A stretch of 64,000 nucleotides of DNA from Faecalibacterium sp. I4-3-84. GTDB lineage: Bacteria; Bacillota; Clostridia; Oscillospirales; Ruminococcaceae. Under the pieces are notes generated by a model, which did no database searches, was not told where the DNA came from, and was given only the letters and a program-made list of their open reading frames with translations. A program made the position numbers and the translations under genes. Position 1 is the first letter of the stretch, and each line of letters starts with the position of its first letter. The stretch is from the NCBI RefSeq assembly GCF_023347255.1, contig NZ_CP094466.1, positions 1,922,001-1,986,000 of the forward strand. Reading direction: 5' to 3'. Positions 50,895-58,718 of the stretch are shown one piece after another.

Positions 50895-51614
50895 ATGGCA
50901 GAAAAGAATCTGGAACAGATGCAGGAGGCCGTGGCAGAGATCCGGGAAAAGATGGCAGCCGCGGCCCGTGAAGCAGGCCGCGACCCGGCAGCGGTGCAGC
51001 TGTGCGCCGCCTGCAAGACCCGCACGGCGCAGACCGTGGCTGCAAGCGCAGCCCTGCCCATCGATGTATTCGGTGAGAACCATGTACAGGAGCTGTGCGC
51101 AAACTTTGACGCAGGTGCTTACTGCGGCAAGCCCAGCCACTTTATCGGCCATCTGCAGACGAACAAAATTAAAAAAGTGCTGGGCCGTGCCAGCCTCATC
51201 CAAAGCGTGGACAGCGAGCATCTGCTGAACGCCATCGAGAAGGAAGCAGCCAAGGCCGGCATCGTGCAGAATGTGCTGCTGGAGGTGAACATCGGCGGCG
51301 AGGAGAGCAAGACCGGCGTGGCACCGGAAGCGCTCTGGCCGCTGCTGGATGCTGCTGCCGCACAGGAGCACATCCGGGTCAAGGGGCTGATGGCCATTCC
51401 GCCCGTGAACGACGACGATGCCCGCAACCGCCGCTATCTGGCCGAGGTGTACAAGCTGTTTGCGCAGGCCGGAGAGCGCGGCTATTCCAACGTGTCCATG
51501 GAGACCCTCTCCATGGGCATGAGCGGCGACTTTGAAAACGCCATCCGGGAAGGTGCCACCCTTGTGCGCATCGGCACCGCCATCTACGGCGAGCGGGATT
51601 ACAGTAAAAAGTAA
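50895..51614 (+). CDS. PLP homeostasis protein, YggS/PLPBP family
   Basis: A 239-residue PLP-binding protein that buffers pyridoxal phosphate. The PLP lysine is in LCAACKTRTAQTV; FGENHVQELCANF, HFIGHLQTNKIKKVL, LLEVNIGGEESKTGV and ETLSMGMSGDFENAI are classic blocks. In many Firmicutes yggS lies beside sepF and ylmH; here neither is seen. GAGGACTGAG, overlapping the previous stop, serves as RBS. Followed by mini-repeat R9 and an ABC exporter. Confidence 0.95.
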   Translation: MAEKNLEQMQEAVAEIREKMAAAAREAGRDPAAVQLCAACKTRTAQTVAASAALPIDVFGENHVQELCANFDAGAYCGKPSHFIGHLQTNKIKKVLGRASLIQSVDSEHLLNAIEKEAAKAGIVQNVLLEVNIGGEESKTGVAPEALWPLLDAAAAQEHIRVKGLMAIPPVNDDDARNRRYLAEVYKLFAQAGERGYSNVSMETLSMGMSGDFENAIREGATLVRIGTAIYGERDYSKK

Positions 51615-51621
51615 GAGAACG

Positions 51622-51669
51622 AACCCTCTCCGTCATTGCTGCGCAATGCCACCTCCCCTGAGAGGGTTT
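51622..51669. repeat. Miniature palindromic element R9
   Basis: Only 48 bases: AACCCTCTCCGTCATTGCTG to AGAGGGTT. It holds the inverse of the GGTGGCATCGCGCAGCGATGACGGAGAGGG end module of R5 and R6, apparently a minimal copy. Lies between yggS and the ABC exporter. Confidence 0.75.
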
Positions 51670-51685
51670 TACAACAGGAGGAACC

Positions 51686-53488
51686 ATGTCAAAAACCAAG
51701 ATCAACGACCCCGGGGCGCACCACGCAGGCAGCGGTGCGCTGATCCGGCGTTTTCTGCCCTATCTGGCAAAGTACAAAATGACCCTGTTTCTGGACCTGT
51801 TCTGTGCAGCGCTGACCACCCTGTGTGACATCGTGCTGCCCAAGATCATGAGCACTATCACCAACGCCGCCATGGGCGTGGGCATCACCCTGACGGCGGG
51901 CATCGTGCTGCGGCTGGCAGCACTCTATTTTGTGCTGCGCATCATCGACGGTGCAGCCAGCTATTACATGTCCAGCATCGGTCATATCATGGGCGTGCAC
52001 ATCGAGACGGATATGCGCCGCGATGCCTTTGACCACCTGCTCAAGCTGGACCACACCTACTACAACAACACCAAGGTAGGCACCATCATGGGCCGCATCA
52101 CCAACGACCTGTTCGATGTGACCGAGTTCGCCCACCACTGCCCGGAGGAATTTTTCATTGCGGCCATCAAGATCGTGGTGTCCTTTATTATCCTGTGCCG
52201 GGCCAGTGTGCCGCTGACGCTGGCGGTGTTCGCCTGCGTGCCGCTGATGGGCGTGGTGTCCGTTTACCTGAACGGACGGCTGCGGGCGCGGTTCCGTCAG
52301 CAGCGCGTGCAGATCGGCGAGCTGAACTCCACCATCGAGGACAGCCTGCTGGGGCAGGGCGTCGTGAAGGCCTTTGCCGCCGAGGATGAGGAACGCGAGA
52401 AGTTTGCAAAGGGCAACAGGGATTTTGAGCAGATCAAGACTCTCGGCTACTACGCCATGGGTGCCTTCAACACCTCCACCCGCCTGTTCGACGGCCTGAT
52501 GTATCTGGTGGTCATTCTGGCAGGCGGCCTCTCGCTGGTGTACGGCAGGATCACCGCCGGTGACATGGTGGCCTATATGCTGTACGTCACCACCCTTATT
52601 GCCACCATCCGCCGCATCGTGGAGTTTGCCGAGCAGTTCCAGCGCGGCATGACCGGCATTGAGCGCTTTGCCGAGATCATGGACACTCCTGTGACCATCG
52701 GCGATGTCCCGGATGCGGTACCGCTGCAGCCCGGCCCCGGTGACATCCGGTTTGAAAACGTCAGCTTTGAGTACCCGGACGACCACAACAAGGTCCTGCA
52801 CAACGTCAGTCTGGATATCCGGGCGGGCGAACGGCTGGCGCTGGTCGGCCCCTCGGGCGGCGGCAAGACCACCCTGTGCAACCTCATCCCACGCTTCTAC
52901 GAAGTGACCAGCGGCCGCATCCTGATCGATGGGCAGGACATCCGCCATGTCACCCTGAAAAGCCTGCGGCAGGATATCGGCATCGTGCAGCAGGACGTGT
53001 ATCTGTTCAGCGGCACGGTGGCCCAGAACATCGCCTACGGCAAGCCCGGCGCCACCCGCGAAGAGATCATGGAAGCGGCGCGTCTGGCCGGGGCGGAAAA
53101 GTTCATTCTGGCCCTGAAGGATGGCTTTGATACCTATGTGGGTGAGCGCGGTGTCAAGCTCTCCGGCGGACAGAAGCAGCGCATCGCCATTGCGCGGGTG
53201 TTCCTGAAGAACCCGCCCATCCTCATTCTGGACGAGGCCACCAGCGCACTGGACAACGAAAGCGAGATCCTGGTGGGCCAGAGCCTTGAAAAGCTGGCCC
53301 ATGGCCGCACCACCCTGACCATCGCCCACCGCCTGACCACCATCAAGGACTACGACCGCATCCTTGTGCTGGGCGAAGAGGGCATCGTGGAATCCGGCAC
53401 CCATGACCAGCTGCTGGCAAAGCAGGGCGTCTACTACCGCCTGTGGAATCAGCTGCCGGGGGAGGATACGCTGGAACTGGAAAAATGA
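51686..53488 (+). CDS. ABC exporter, fused permease-ATPase
   Basis: A 600-residue half-transporter. Six transmembrane helices within residues 20-320, then a nucleotide-binding domain: Walker A LVGPSGGGKTTLCNLIPRF, Q-loop IGIVQQDVYLFSGTVAQNIA, signature VKLSGGQKQRIAIARVFL, Walker B ILILDEATSALDNESE, switch TIAHRLTTI. Resembles MsbA/BmrA multidrug or lipid exporters; usually homodimeric. RBS CAACAGGAGGAACC. Substrate unknown. Terminators follow at 53559-53615. Confidence 0.95.
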   Translation: MSKTKINDPGAHHAGSGALIRRFLPYLAKYKMTLFLDLFCAALTTLCDIVLPKIMSTITNAAMGVGITLTAGIVLRLAALYFVLRIIDGAASYYMSSIGHIMGVHIETDMRRDAFDHLLKLDHTYYNNTKVGTIMGRITNDLFDVTEFAHHCPEEFFIAAIKIVVSFIILCRASVPLTLAVFACVPLMGVVSVYLNGRLRARFRQQRVQIGELNSTIEDSLLGQGVVKAFAAEDEEREKFAKGNRDFEQIKTLGYYAMGAFNTSTRLFDGLMYLVVILAGGLSLVYGRITAGDMVAYMLYVTTLIATIRRIVEFAEQFQRGMTGIERFAEIMDTPVTIGDVPDAVPLQPGPGDIRFENVSFEYPDDHNKVLHNVSLDIRAGERLALVGPSGGGKTTLCNLIPRFYEVTSGRILIDGQDIRHVTLKSLRQDIGIVQQDVYLFSGTVAQNIAYGKPGATREEIMEAARLAGAEKFILALKDGFDTYVGERGVKLSGGQKQRIAIARVFLKNPPILILDEATSALDNESEILVGQSLEKLAHGRTTLTIAHRLTTIKDYDRILVLGEEGIVESGTHDQLLAKQGVYYRLWNQLPGEDTLELEK

Positions 53489-53558
53489 ACACAAAACTCA
53501 TCACGCTGAGCAACTCCTGCAGTTCAGTCCTGAAAAGACAGCATTGAGTAAAAAAAGA

Positions 53559-53615
53559 GAACCTGCTGAGCAGGTTCGCACAAAATACCGCTGGGTTCAG
53601 CGGTATTTCTTTTTT
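53559..53615 (+). terminator. Tandem terminator hairpins
   Basis: First stem GAACCTGC-TGA-GCAGGTTC (53559-53577); second stem AAATACCGCTG-GGTT-CAGCGGTATTT (53583-53608) followed by TCTTTTTT. Both lie after the ABC exporter. Confidence 0.85.
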
Positions 53616-53695
53616 GAGCAGAGGCAGGAGTACAGGCAGTTTGAATAAAAGAAAAAAATTTTTTTGTGAAAAAGTCAGAAATCAAGGATTGCATA

Positions 53696-53727
53696 TTGAC
53701 AAATACATACGGGGGGGGGGGTAAACT
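53696..53727 (+). promoter_or_regulatory. Promoter with an 11-G tract in the spacer, possibly phase-variable
   Basis: TTGACA at 53696-53701 and TAAACT at 53722-53727. The 20-base spacer ends in eleven consecutive G residues (53711-53721). Loss of three G would give the optimal 17. It precedes the lipoprotein gene at 53813. Confidence 0.6.
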
Positions 53728-53812
53728 ATTCGACGAGAACCCATCAGCGGTATGCGATACGAAATAACGGACTCACAGTGCCGCGGGGGAAAGCCATAAG
53801 GAGGAAAAAATT

Positions 53813-54229
53813 ATGGATAAGATTTCTCGTCGTTCCTTTTTGAAGGGTGCAGGCATGACTGCACTGGCTGTTGCGGCAGTCGGTATGATGACGGGCTGCA
53901 AGGGCGAAGATGTTGTTCCGGATCCGCAGAAGGTTGATGTCGCTGTGATTTTCTGCCAGTCTGGCATGGGCGTTGTAAGCAGTTTGCCCAGCGGCAAGAT
54001 TCAGGTGGTTGAAAAGGCAGCAAAAGAAGGTCAGGCAGTTGATAAGGCTGAAATTGAAAAACTGCTGGCCGATAAGAAAGGCTGGAAGCTGGACGAGACC
54101 GATCCGAGCGACCTGAAAGTTCATCCTTCGGAAGATGCAGTTGGCGATGAAGATCTGGCACTGCCGGTTAAGCTGAGCGGTCTTAAGTACTATGTCACGG
54201 TCAACGTTGCTGTGGATAAGGGTATTTGA
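53813..54229 (+). CDS. Small exported lipoprotein with twin-Arg-like signal
   Basis: A 138-residue protein. The signal has DKISRRSFLKGAGMTALAVA followed by a lipobox-like MMTGC, so it should be lipidated at Cys26 or so. The mature part is about 110 residues, acidic and Lys-rich (EKAAKEGQAVDKAEIEKLLA; LPVKLSGLKYYVTVNVAVDK), with no recognised domain. RBS AAGGAGGAAAAAATT is very good. It is monocistronic: own promoter with a G tract and a terminator at 54261. Surface role is inferred from lipidation and possible phase variation. Confidence 0.8.
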   Translation: MDKISRRSFLKGAGMTALAVAAVGMMTGCKGEDVVPDPQKVDVAVIFCQSGMGVVSSLPSGKIQVVEKAAKEGQAVDKAEIEKLLADKKGWKLDETDPSDLKVHPSEDAVGDEDLALPVKLSGLKYYVTVNVAVDKGI

Positions 54230-54260
54230 TAGCACAGAACAAATATAAAAAATGAAAAAA

Positions 54261-54301
54261 ACCAGCCCCTGATACAGTACGTATCGGGGGCTGGTTTTTT
54301 T
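54261..54301. terminator. Terminator after the lipoprotein gene
   Basis: ACCAGCCCCTGATAC and GTATCGGGGGCTGGT arms followed by seven T residues; the A run on the other side allows use by the convergent glucokinase gene. Confidence 0.88.
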
Positions 54302-54356
54302 GCTTGAACGGCAGAGCTTCAATTTTTGTTCAGCAGTTTACCTTCTGAGGAGGGCG

Positions 54357-55307
54357 TTATTCACCCACGATCAGGCGCACAGAACCATAGATACCGGCAT
54401 CGTTGCCGAGGATGGCGGGCACGATGGGGGTCTCACGGCAGGACTTGAAGGCATAGACCTTGAAGTGCTCCCGCAGCGGGGCAAACAGCACCTCGCCTGC
54501 GCGGGACACACCGCCGCCGATCATGAACATTTCCGGGTCCACGGTGTTGGCCACATTGGCCAGCGCCATGCCGAGGGTGTCGGTCATCTCGTCCACCTCA
54601 CGGGCGGCAAGGGCGTCGCCATTGCGGGCAGCATCAAATACGTCCTTGGCGGCAAACTCGGTGCCGCGCAGGGCGCAGGGGGTATCCGGGTTCTCGTCCA
54701 GCAGCTTCTTCATGCAGCGCACAACGCCGGTGGCACTGGAATACTGTTCCAGACATCCGTGCTTGCCGCAGCCGCAGGCAGCGGTCTCGTGGCGGTCCAC
54801 CGTGATGTGGCCGATCTCGCCGCCGGCACCGTGGGTGCCATCAATGACCTTGCCGTTGACGATGACACCACCGCCCACGCCGGTGCCCAGCGTGACCATG
54901 ACCGCGCTGCGGCAGCCCTTGGCGGCACCCATCCAGATCTCGCCCAGAGCGGCCACGTTGGCATCGTTGCCCACCAGAACCTTGATGCCGCCCAGCATAT
55001 CGCCAAGCTCTTCGGCCACATTATGCTTGCCCCAGCCGCCGAGGTTTGCACAGATGATGGGCACGATGCGGCTGTCCAGCACAGGGCCGGGCACGCCCAC
55101 GCCCACGCCCTCTACCTGCTCAGCGGCAAGGCCCTTTTCCTGCATTTTGCCCTGCACGGCAGCGGCCAGATTTTTCAGAATGTGCTCACCGGCGTTGGAG
55201 GTGTCGGTGGGAACTTCCCACTTTTCCAGCAGTTCGCCGGTGGTCTTGAACAGGCCGATCTTGGCGGTGGTGCCGCCCAGATCGATGCCGAATGCGTATT
55301 CTTTCAT
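54357..55307 (-). CDS. glcK: ROK family glucokinase
   Basis: A 316-residue sugar kinase of the ROK family. ATP loop YAFGIDLGGTTAKIGLF, sugar-binding and catalytic Asp in LVGNDANVAALGE, second ATP loop VMVTLGTGVGGGVIVNGK, and the ROK zinc motif GEIGHITVDRHETAACGCGK with GCLEQYSS. It phosphorylates glucose to glucose-6-phosphate in the cytoplasm. Length is typical. It is monocistronic. Confidence 0.93.
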   Translation of the reverse strand: MKEYAFGIDLGGTTAKIGLFKTTGELLEKWEVPTDTSNAGEHILKNLAAAVQGKMQEKGLAAEQVEGVGVGVPGPVLDSRIVPIICANLGGWGKHNVAEELGDMLGGIKVLVGNDANVAALGEIWMGAAKGCRSAVMVTLGTGVGGGVIVNGKVIDGTHGAGGEIGHITVDRHETAACGCGKHGCLEQYSSATGVVRCMKKLLDENPDTPCALRGTEFAAKDVFDAARNGDALAAREVDEMTDTLGMALANVANTVDPEMFMIGGGVSRAGEVLFAPLREHFKVYAFKSCRETPIVPAILGNDAGIYGSVRLIVGE

Positions 55308-55455
55308 GTTTCATTTACCTCTTTTTGACGGCCAGCGGCCGCAGTATTTCGCGTGTTCCAGTATACCACACCTACCCGCAAAAGAGCAGTGTCGCTGCGG
55401 ATTTTCATGCAAACAGACGGAAAACGCAGTGGATATTTGGCACAAATGCCAGTGC

Positions 55456-56340
55456 TCACCGCACGGTGTTGGTCAGGCTGCCAATGCCGTCGATCTCGCA
55501 GCGCACCGTGTCGCCGGGCTTCAAAAACTGCGGCGGGTCCATGCCCATGCCCACACCTGCCGGGGTGCCGGTGGCAATGATGGTGCCGGCCTTCAGGGTC
55601 ATGCCCTGAGTCAGCTCGTGGATCACGTGGTCGATATCAAAGATCTGCAGGCCGGTGTTCGAGTCCTGCCGCTTTTCGCCGTTGACAAAGCTTCGGATGC
55701 CGAGCTTGGGCGGGTAGGTGCCGAACTCGTCTGCGGTAACGATGCAGGGGCCGATGGGCGTGAAGCCATCGAGGCTCTTGCCGAAGTACCACTGCTTGTG
55801 GGCGGTCTGCACATCGCGGGCGGAAACATCGTTCAGGATGGTGTAGCCGAACACATAGTCTTTTGTCTGCCCGGCGGGCACATCCCTGGCATCTTTGCCC
55901 AGAACCACAGCCAGTTCGCATTCGTAGTCCAGCTTCTGCACAAGGTCGGTGTGAGCATCAATAAAGCCGCCGTCCGGCACAGCGCGGGAAACGCGCTTGG
56001 AAAAATAAATGGCATCCTGATGTTTGGTTGCAAAGGCATCGGCAGAGTATTTCTCCGCTTCGTCCGAGTGGGCCATATAGTTGATGCCAAGGCACACCAC
56101 ATCCTGCGCCGGGCAGGGGATGGGGCTTTGCAGCTGCACGGCATCCACGGGCAGGGCCGGGATGCCCGCAATGGCAAGCTGCAGGCCTGCCCGAACCTGC
56201 GGGGTCAGAAAGGGGATGGCATCGGACAGGGTTTCGTAGGAAAGGCCCAGCCAGCTCAGCGGCCAGATCTGTGTGCCGTCCGGCGAAAGAATAGCCGGAT
56301 CTTCTACGCCGTCCGGCAGGCGGCAGGTGACAAAACGCAT
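55456..56340 (-). CDS. Fumarylacetoacetate hydrolase family protein
   Basis: A 294-residue FAH-fold enzyme. Divalent-metal ligands lie in YECELAVVLGKDARDV (two acidic residues) and the SVHxxEL-like MAHSDEAEKYSADAF stretch, with GYTILNDVSARDVQ and GTIIATGTPAGVGMGMDPP as further hallmarks. Family members hydrolyse or isomerise 2-keto acids such as oxaloacetate or acylpyruvates. The substrate is not determined. RBS GGGAGGAAACTGAA. It starts 15 bases after the DJ-1 gene, so they are co-transcribed. Confidence 0.9.
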   Translation of the reverse strand: MRFVTCRLPDGVEDPAILSPDGTQIWPLSWLGLSYETLSDAIPFLTPQVRAGLQLAIAGIPALPVDAVQLQSPIPCPAQDVVCLGINYMAHSDEAEKYSADAFATKHQDAIYFSKRVSRAVPDGGFIDAHTDLVQKLDYECELAVVLGKDARDVPAGQTKDYVFGYTILNDVSARDVQTAHKQWYFGKSLDGFTPIGPCIVTADEFGTYPPKLGIRSFVNGEKRQDSNTGLQIFDIDHVIHELTQGMTLKAGTIIATGTPAGVGMGMDPPQFLKPGDTVRCEIDGIGSLTNTVR

Positions 56341-56354
56341 TTCAGTTTCCTCCC

Positions 56355-56906
56355 TCAGTGGCGGTAGGCGATGGCGTTCTGGATGCGGTCGGCCTCAGCC
56401 TGCCCGGCCAGCTGGCGCACCAGCTCCAGCGCAAAGGGGATGGCACCGCCCAGACCGTAGCTGGTGGTGATATTGCCGTCCACTACCACTTCGGTATCCA
56501 GCACCTCGGCACCGGCCAATTTGTCTTGGAAACCGGCGTGCGCCGTGGCTTTTCTGCCCTCCAGCAGGCCGAGAGATGCCAGCACGCTGGGTGCTGCGCA
56601 GATGGCAGCTACCTTTTTGCCGCTCTTTGCAAAGGAAACGCAGGTGTCGGTAACGGTCTTGTTGGCGGCAAGGTTCGGGGTGCCGGGGATGCCGCCGGGC
56701 AGCACCACCATGTCCACATCCGAATAATCCACCTCTTCGGCCAGTGCGTCGGCGGTGATATGCACCTTGTGGCTGCTCACGATCTCGCGGCTGCCGGATG
56801 CGCTGGCCACGGTCACCTCCACCTTGGCGCGGCGCAGCAGATCGACCACCAGCAGGGCTTCACATTCCTCGGTGCCCTCGGCAAAAAATACAACAGCTTT
56901 GCTCAT
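56355..56906 (-). CDS. DJ-1/PfpI family protein
   Basis: A 183-residue DJ-1-type protein. The nucleophilic Cys is in VAAICAAPSVLASLG, the conserved Glu in GTEECEALLVVDLLRRA and VVLPGGIPGTPNLAAN is the usual strand. Homologues are glyoxalases, deglycases or stress proteins; which applies is not evident. ATG at 56906 follows GGGAGGTTTGATTTTT. It leads the two-gene unit with the FAH protein. Confidence 0.93.
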   Translation of the reverse strand: MSKAVVFFAEGTEECEALLVVDLLRRAKVEVTVASASGSREIVSSHKVHITADALAEEVDYSDVDMVVLPGGIPGTPNLAANKTVTDTCVSFAKSGKKVAAICAAPSVLASLGLLEGRKATAHAGFQDKLAGAEVLDTEVVVDGNITTSYGLGGAIPFALELVRQLAGQAEADRIQNAIAYRH

Positions 56907-57067
56907 AAAAATCAAACCTCCCTGATTTCTGATGAAGACGGCGCATCTGCGCCGCATGAGGAAAAACGATAGAAGTACCCCGCTGGCGTGGGGACTTCTG
57001 CCTTCCCGGTTGAATGATAAAAGCCGCATACCGCACGGGCGGCACGCGGCATGGTTTGTGTGGAAGT

Positions 57068-57367
57068 TCAGTTTTGATCGTCGGCAGCTTTTTCCGCTTC
57101 CAGCAAGGCGCGCAACACGCTGTCGTCGGCACTCAGCACCCGGCTTACCCGGCTGATGATGGCGCTGGATGCACCGGTCTTATCCATGATCTCGGTGTAG
57201 ATGCGCTTGTCCACCAGCATCTCGGCAATGTTGTAGCGCTGCTCCATTGCGCTCAGCTCGGAATAGCTGCACACATCCTGTAAAAAACGGTAACACTGTT
57301 CCGGGGTCTTGAGCTGCAAAAATGCCTGATACAGACCGGACTGGCCGGTAGGATGATCTTTTGCCAT
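57068..57367 (-). CDS. TrpR-like / YerC family regulator
   Basis: A 99-residue Trp-repressor-fold protein. Helix-turn-helix YTEIMDKTGASSAIISRVSR, preceded by RFLQDVCSYSELSAMEQRYN, matches the YerC/YecD group. Corepressor and targets are unknown for this family. RBS AAAAGGAGAACGAC before ATG 57367. A short palindrome (57417-57432) lies 50 bases upstream and may be its operator. Confidence 0.92.
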   Translation of the reverse strand: MAKDHPTGQSGLYQAFLQLKTPEQCYRFLQDVCSYSELSAMEQRYNIAEMLVDKRIYTEIMDKTGASSAIISRVSRVLSADDSVLRALLEAEKAADDQN

Positions 57368-57416
57368 GTCGTTCTCCTTTTTTGCAGATGCCGCCCACAG
57401 GCAGGCACTTTATTAC

Positions 57417-57432
57417 ACTACACCAGTGTAGT
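57417..57432. promoter_or_regulatory. Palindrome, possible operator
   Basis: ACTACAC-CA-GTGTAGT at 57417-57432, perfect 7-base arms, between the TrpR-like gene and the GNAT gene end. May be bound by the adjacent regulator. Confidence 0.45.
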
Positions 57433-57469
57433 ACAAACGGGGAGAAATTTCAATAGCTTTTGCGGCTTT

Positions 57470-57964
57470 TTAGCCCAGCGTGTGCTCAAACACCACTTCG
57501 TCCCGGGGGACGGTGCCGTTTTCCTGCTCGGCGGGCTTTAAATTGCGGTAGCGCAGGGCCTTGAAGAACTGCTGCACCGGCAGGGCCTTGGCGTGCACGG
57601 TGCACCACACACGGCCCTTGCCCTCGCCGCGGGCCAGCCGCTCGCAGGAGAGCACGATGTCCCGGCCCAGTGCCTTGCCGCGGTATTCGGGCTTGAGGTA
57701 CAGGTGCATCAGGTGCAGGGCGGTGTTCTCCATCTTCCACGCAAAGTAGCCGATGGTCTTGCCGCCCAGAACCACGAGGAAGTAGTTCACATCGTTGTCG
57801 ATGTCCTCCTCAATGGCATCGGCGCTCTGCAGCTCTTCCACAAGGGTGTCCAGCTGTTTTGCGGGGTAATAGCGCTTGTACACCTCATGCCAGAGTTCAC
57901 TGGCAAGGTCGGCGGTGGCGTGGATATATTTGGCCTTGGCGACCAGCTTGTAATCAGGCTTCAT
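57470..57964 (-). CDS. GNAT family N-acetyltransferase
   Basis: A 164-residue acetyltransferase. The acetyl-CoA binding motif A lies in HLYLKPEYRGKALGRDIVLS (Arg/Gln-x-x-Gly-x-Ala variant), following KTIGYFAWKMENTALHLMHL. The substrate is not inferable. GTGTAAGGAG is the RBS before ATG 57964. It is nine bases downstream of the nitroreductase gene and shares its transcript. It could modify an antimicrobial or metabolite. Confidence 0.88.
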   Translation of the reverse strand: MKPDYKLVAKAKYIHATADLASELWHEVYKRYYPAKQLDTLVEELQSADAIEEDIDNDVNYFLVVLGGKTIGYFAWKMENTALHLMHLYLKPEYRGKALGRDIVLSCERLARGEGKGRVWCTVHAKALPVQQFFKALRYRNLKPAEQENGTVPRDEVVFEHTLG

Positions 57965-57972
57965 AGTTCTCC

Positions 57973-58494
57973 TTACACTTTTACGATATAATCCGGCTTG
58001 CGGGGTGCTGCGGACTTGGGGTCTGCAGCAGGGTAGCCCAGAATGCAGTGGCCGATGCCGACCCAATCGCCCTCGATGCCCCACTGCCGGAGCAGGGCCT
58101 TGCCCTCTTCTGTTTCAAACTCTTCCTTTGCGCGGTTGATCCAGCAGCTGCCCAGCCCCAGCGAAGCTGCAGCCAGCATCAGGTTGCCCATGACAAGGCT
58201 GCCGTCGGGTACGGCATTTGCGGCGTGAGCATCGGCCAGCACTACCAGAATGGTGGGAGCGCCGTACATAGGGTCGGTGTCCCTGCCCATGACAGCGGCG
58301 TTCATGCGGGTGAGCTGGGCGCGGGCGGCAGCGTCCTGCACGACCACGATCTTTGCGCTCTGGCGGCCCATGGCGCTGGCGGCGTAGGTGCCGGCTTCCA
58401 GCACGGCATCCAGTTCTTCGTTTGTGATCTGCTCCGGCTTATAGGCACGGCAGCTGCGGCGGTTTTTGATGGTTTCCAAGGTTTCGTTGGTCAT
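57973..58494 (-). CDS. Nitroreductase family FMN protein
   Basis: A 173-residue nitroreductase-fold enzyme. The FMN-binding NRRSCRAYKPEQITNEELDA near residue 12 and MGRQSAKIVVVQD, plus the C-terminal GLGSCWINRAKEEFE and CILGYPAAD, match the family. It would reduce nitroaromatics, quinones or flavins using NAD(P)H. RBS AAGGGAGGGAATTGCT before ATG 58494. First gene of the pair with GNAT. Confidence 0.92.
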   Translation of the reverse strand: MTNETLETIKNRRSCRAYKPEQITNEELDAVLEAGTYAASAMGRQSAKIVVVQDAAARAQLTRMNAAVMGRDTDPMYGAPTILVVLADAHAANAVPDGSLVMGNLMLAAASLGLGSCWINRAKEEFETEEGKALLRQWGIEGDWVGIGHCILGYPAADPKSAAPRKPDYIVKV

Positions 58495-58657
58495 AGCAAT
58501 TCCCTCCCTTAAAGCATGTGCCTTTATTGTATCACAACAAAGGCCGGAGTGCAAAGAGAAACCGGTAGGAAACGCTTTTGTTGCACGTAAACGTTTCAAC
58601 GATGAAAATCATGTCAAAATGCACAATAAAACGTAAAAAGATTATGAAAAAGCGTCC

Positions 58658-58686
58658 TTGCTGCCAAAGGGTAAATACGTTATAAT
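58658..58686 (+). promoter_or_regulatory. Promoter of the ricin-type lectin gene
   Basis: TTGCTG at 58658-58663 and a perfect TATAAT at 58681-58686, spacer 17 bases. Confidence 0.75.
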
Positions 58687-58718
58687 AGGGCTACCAAACT
58701 GGAAAGGAGTTGTGCTCT

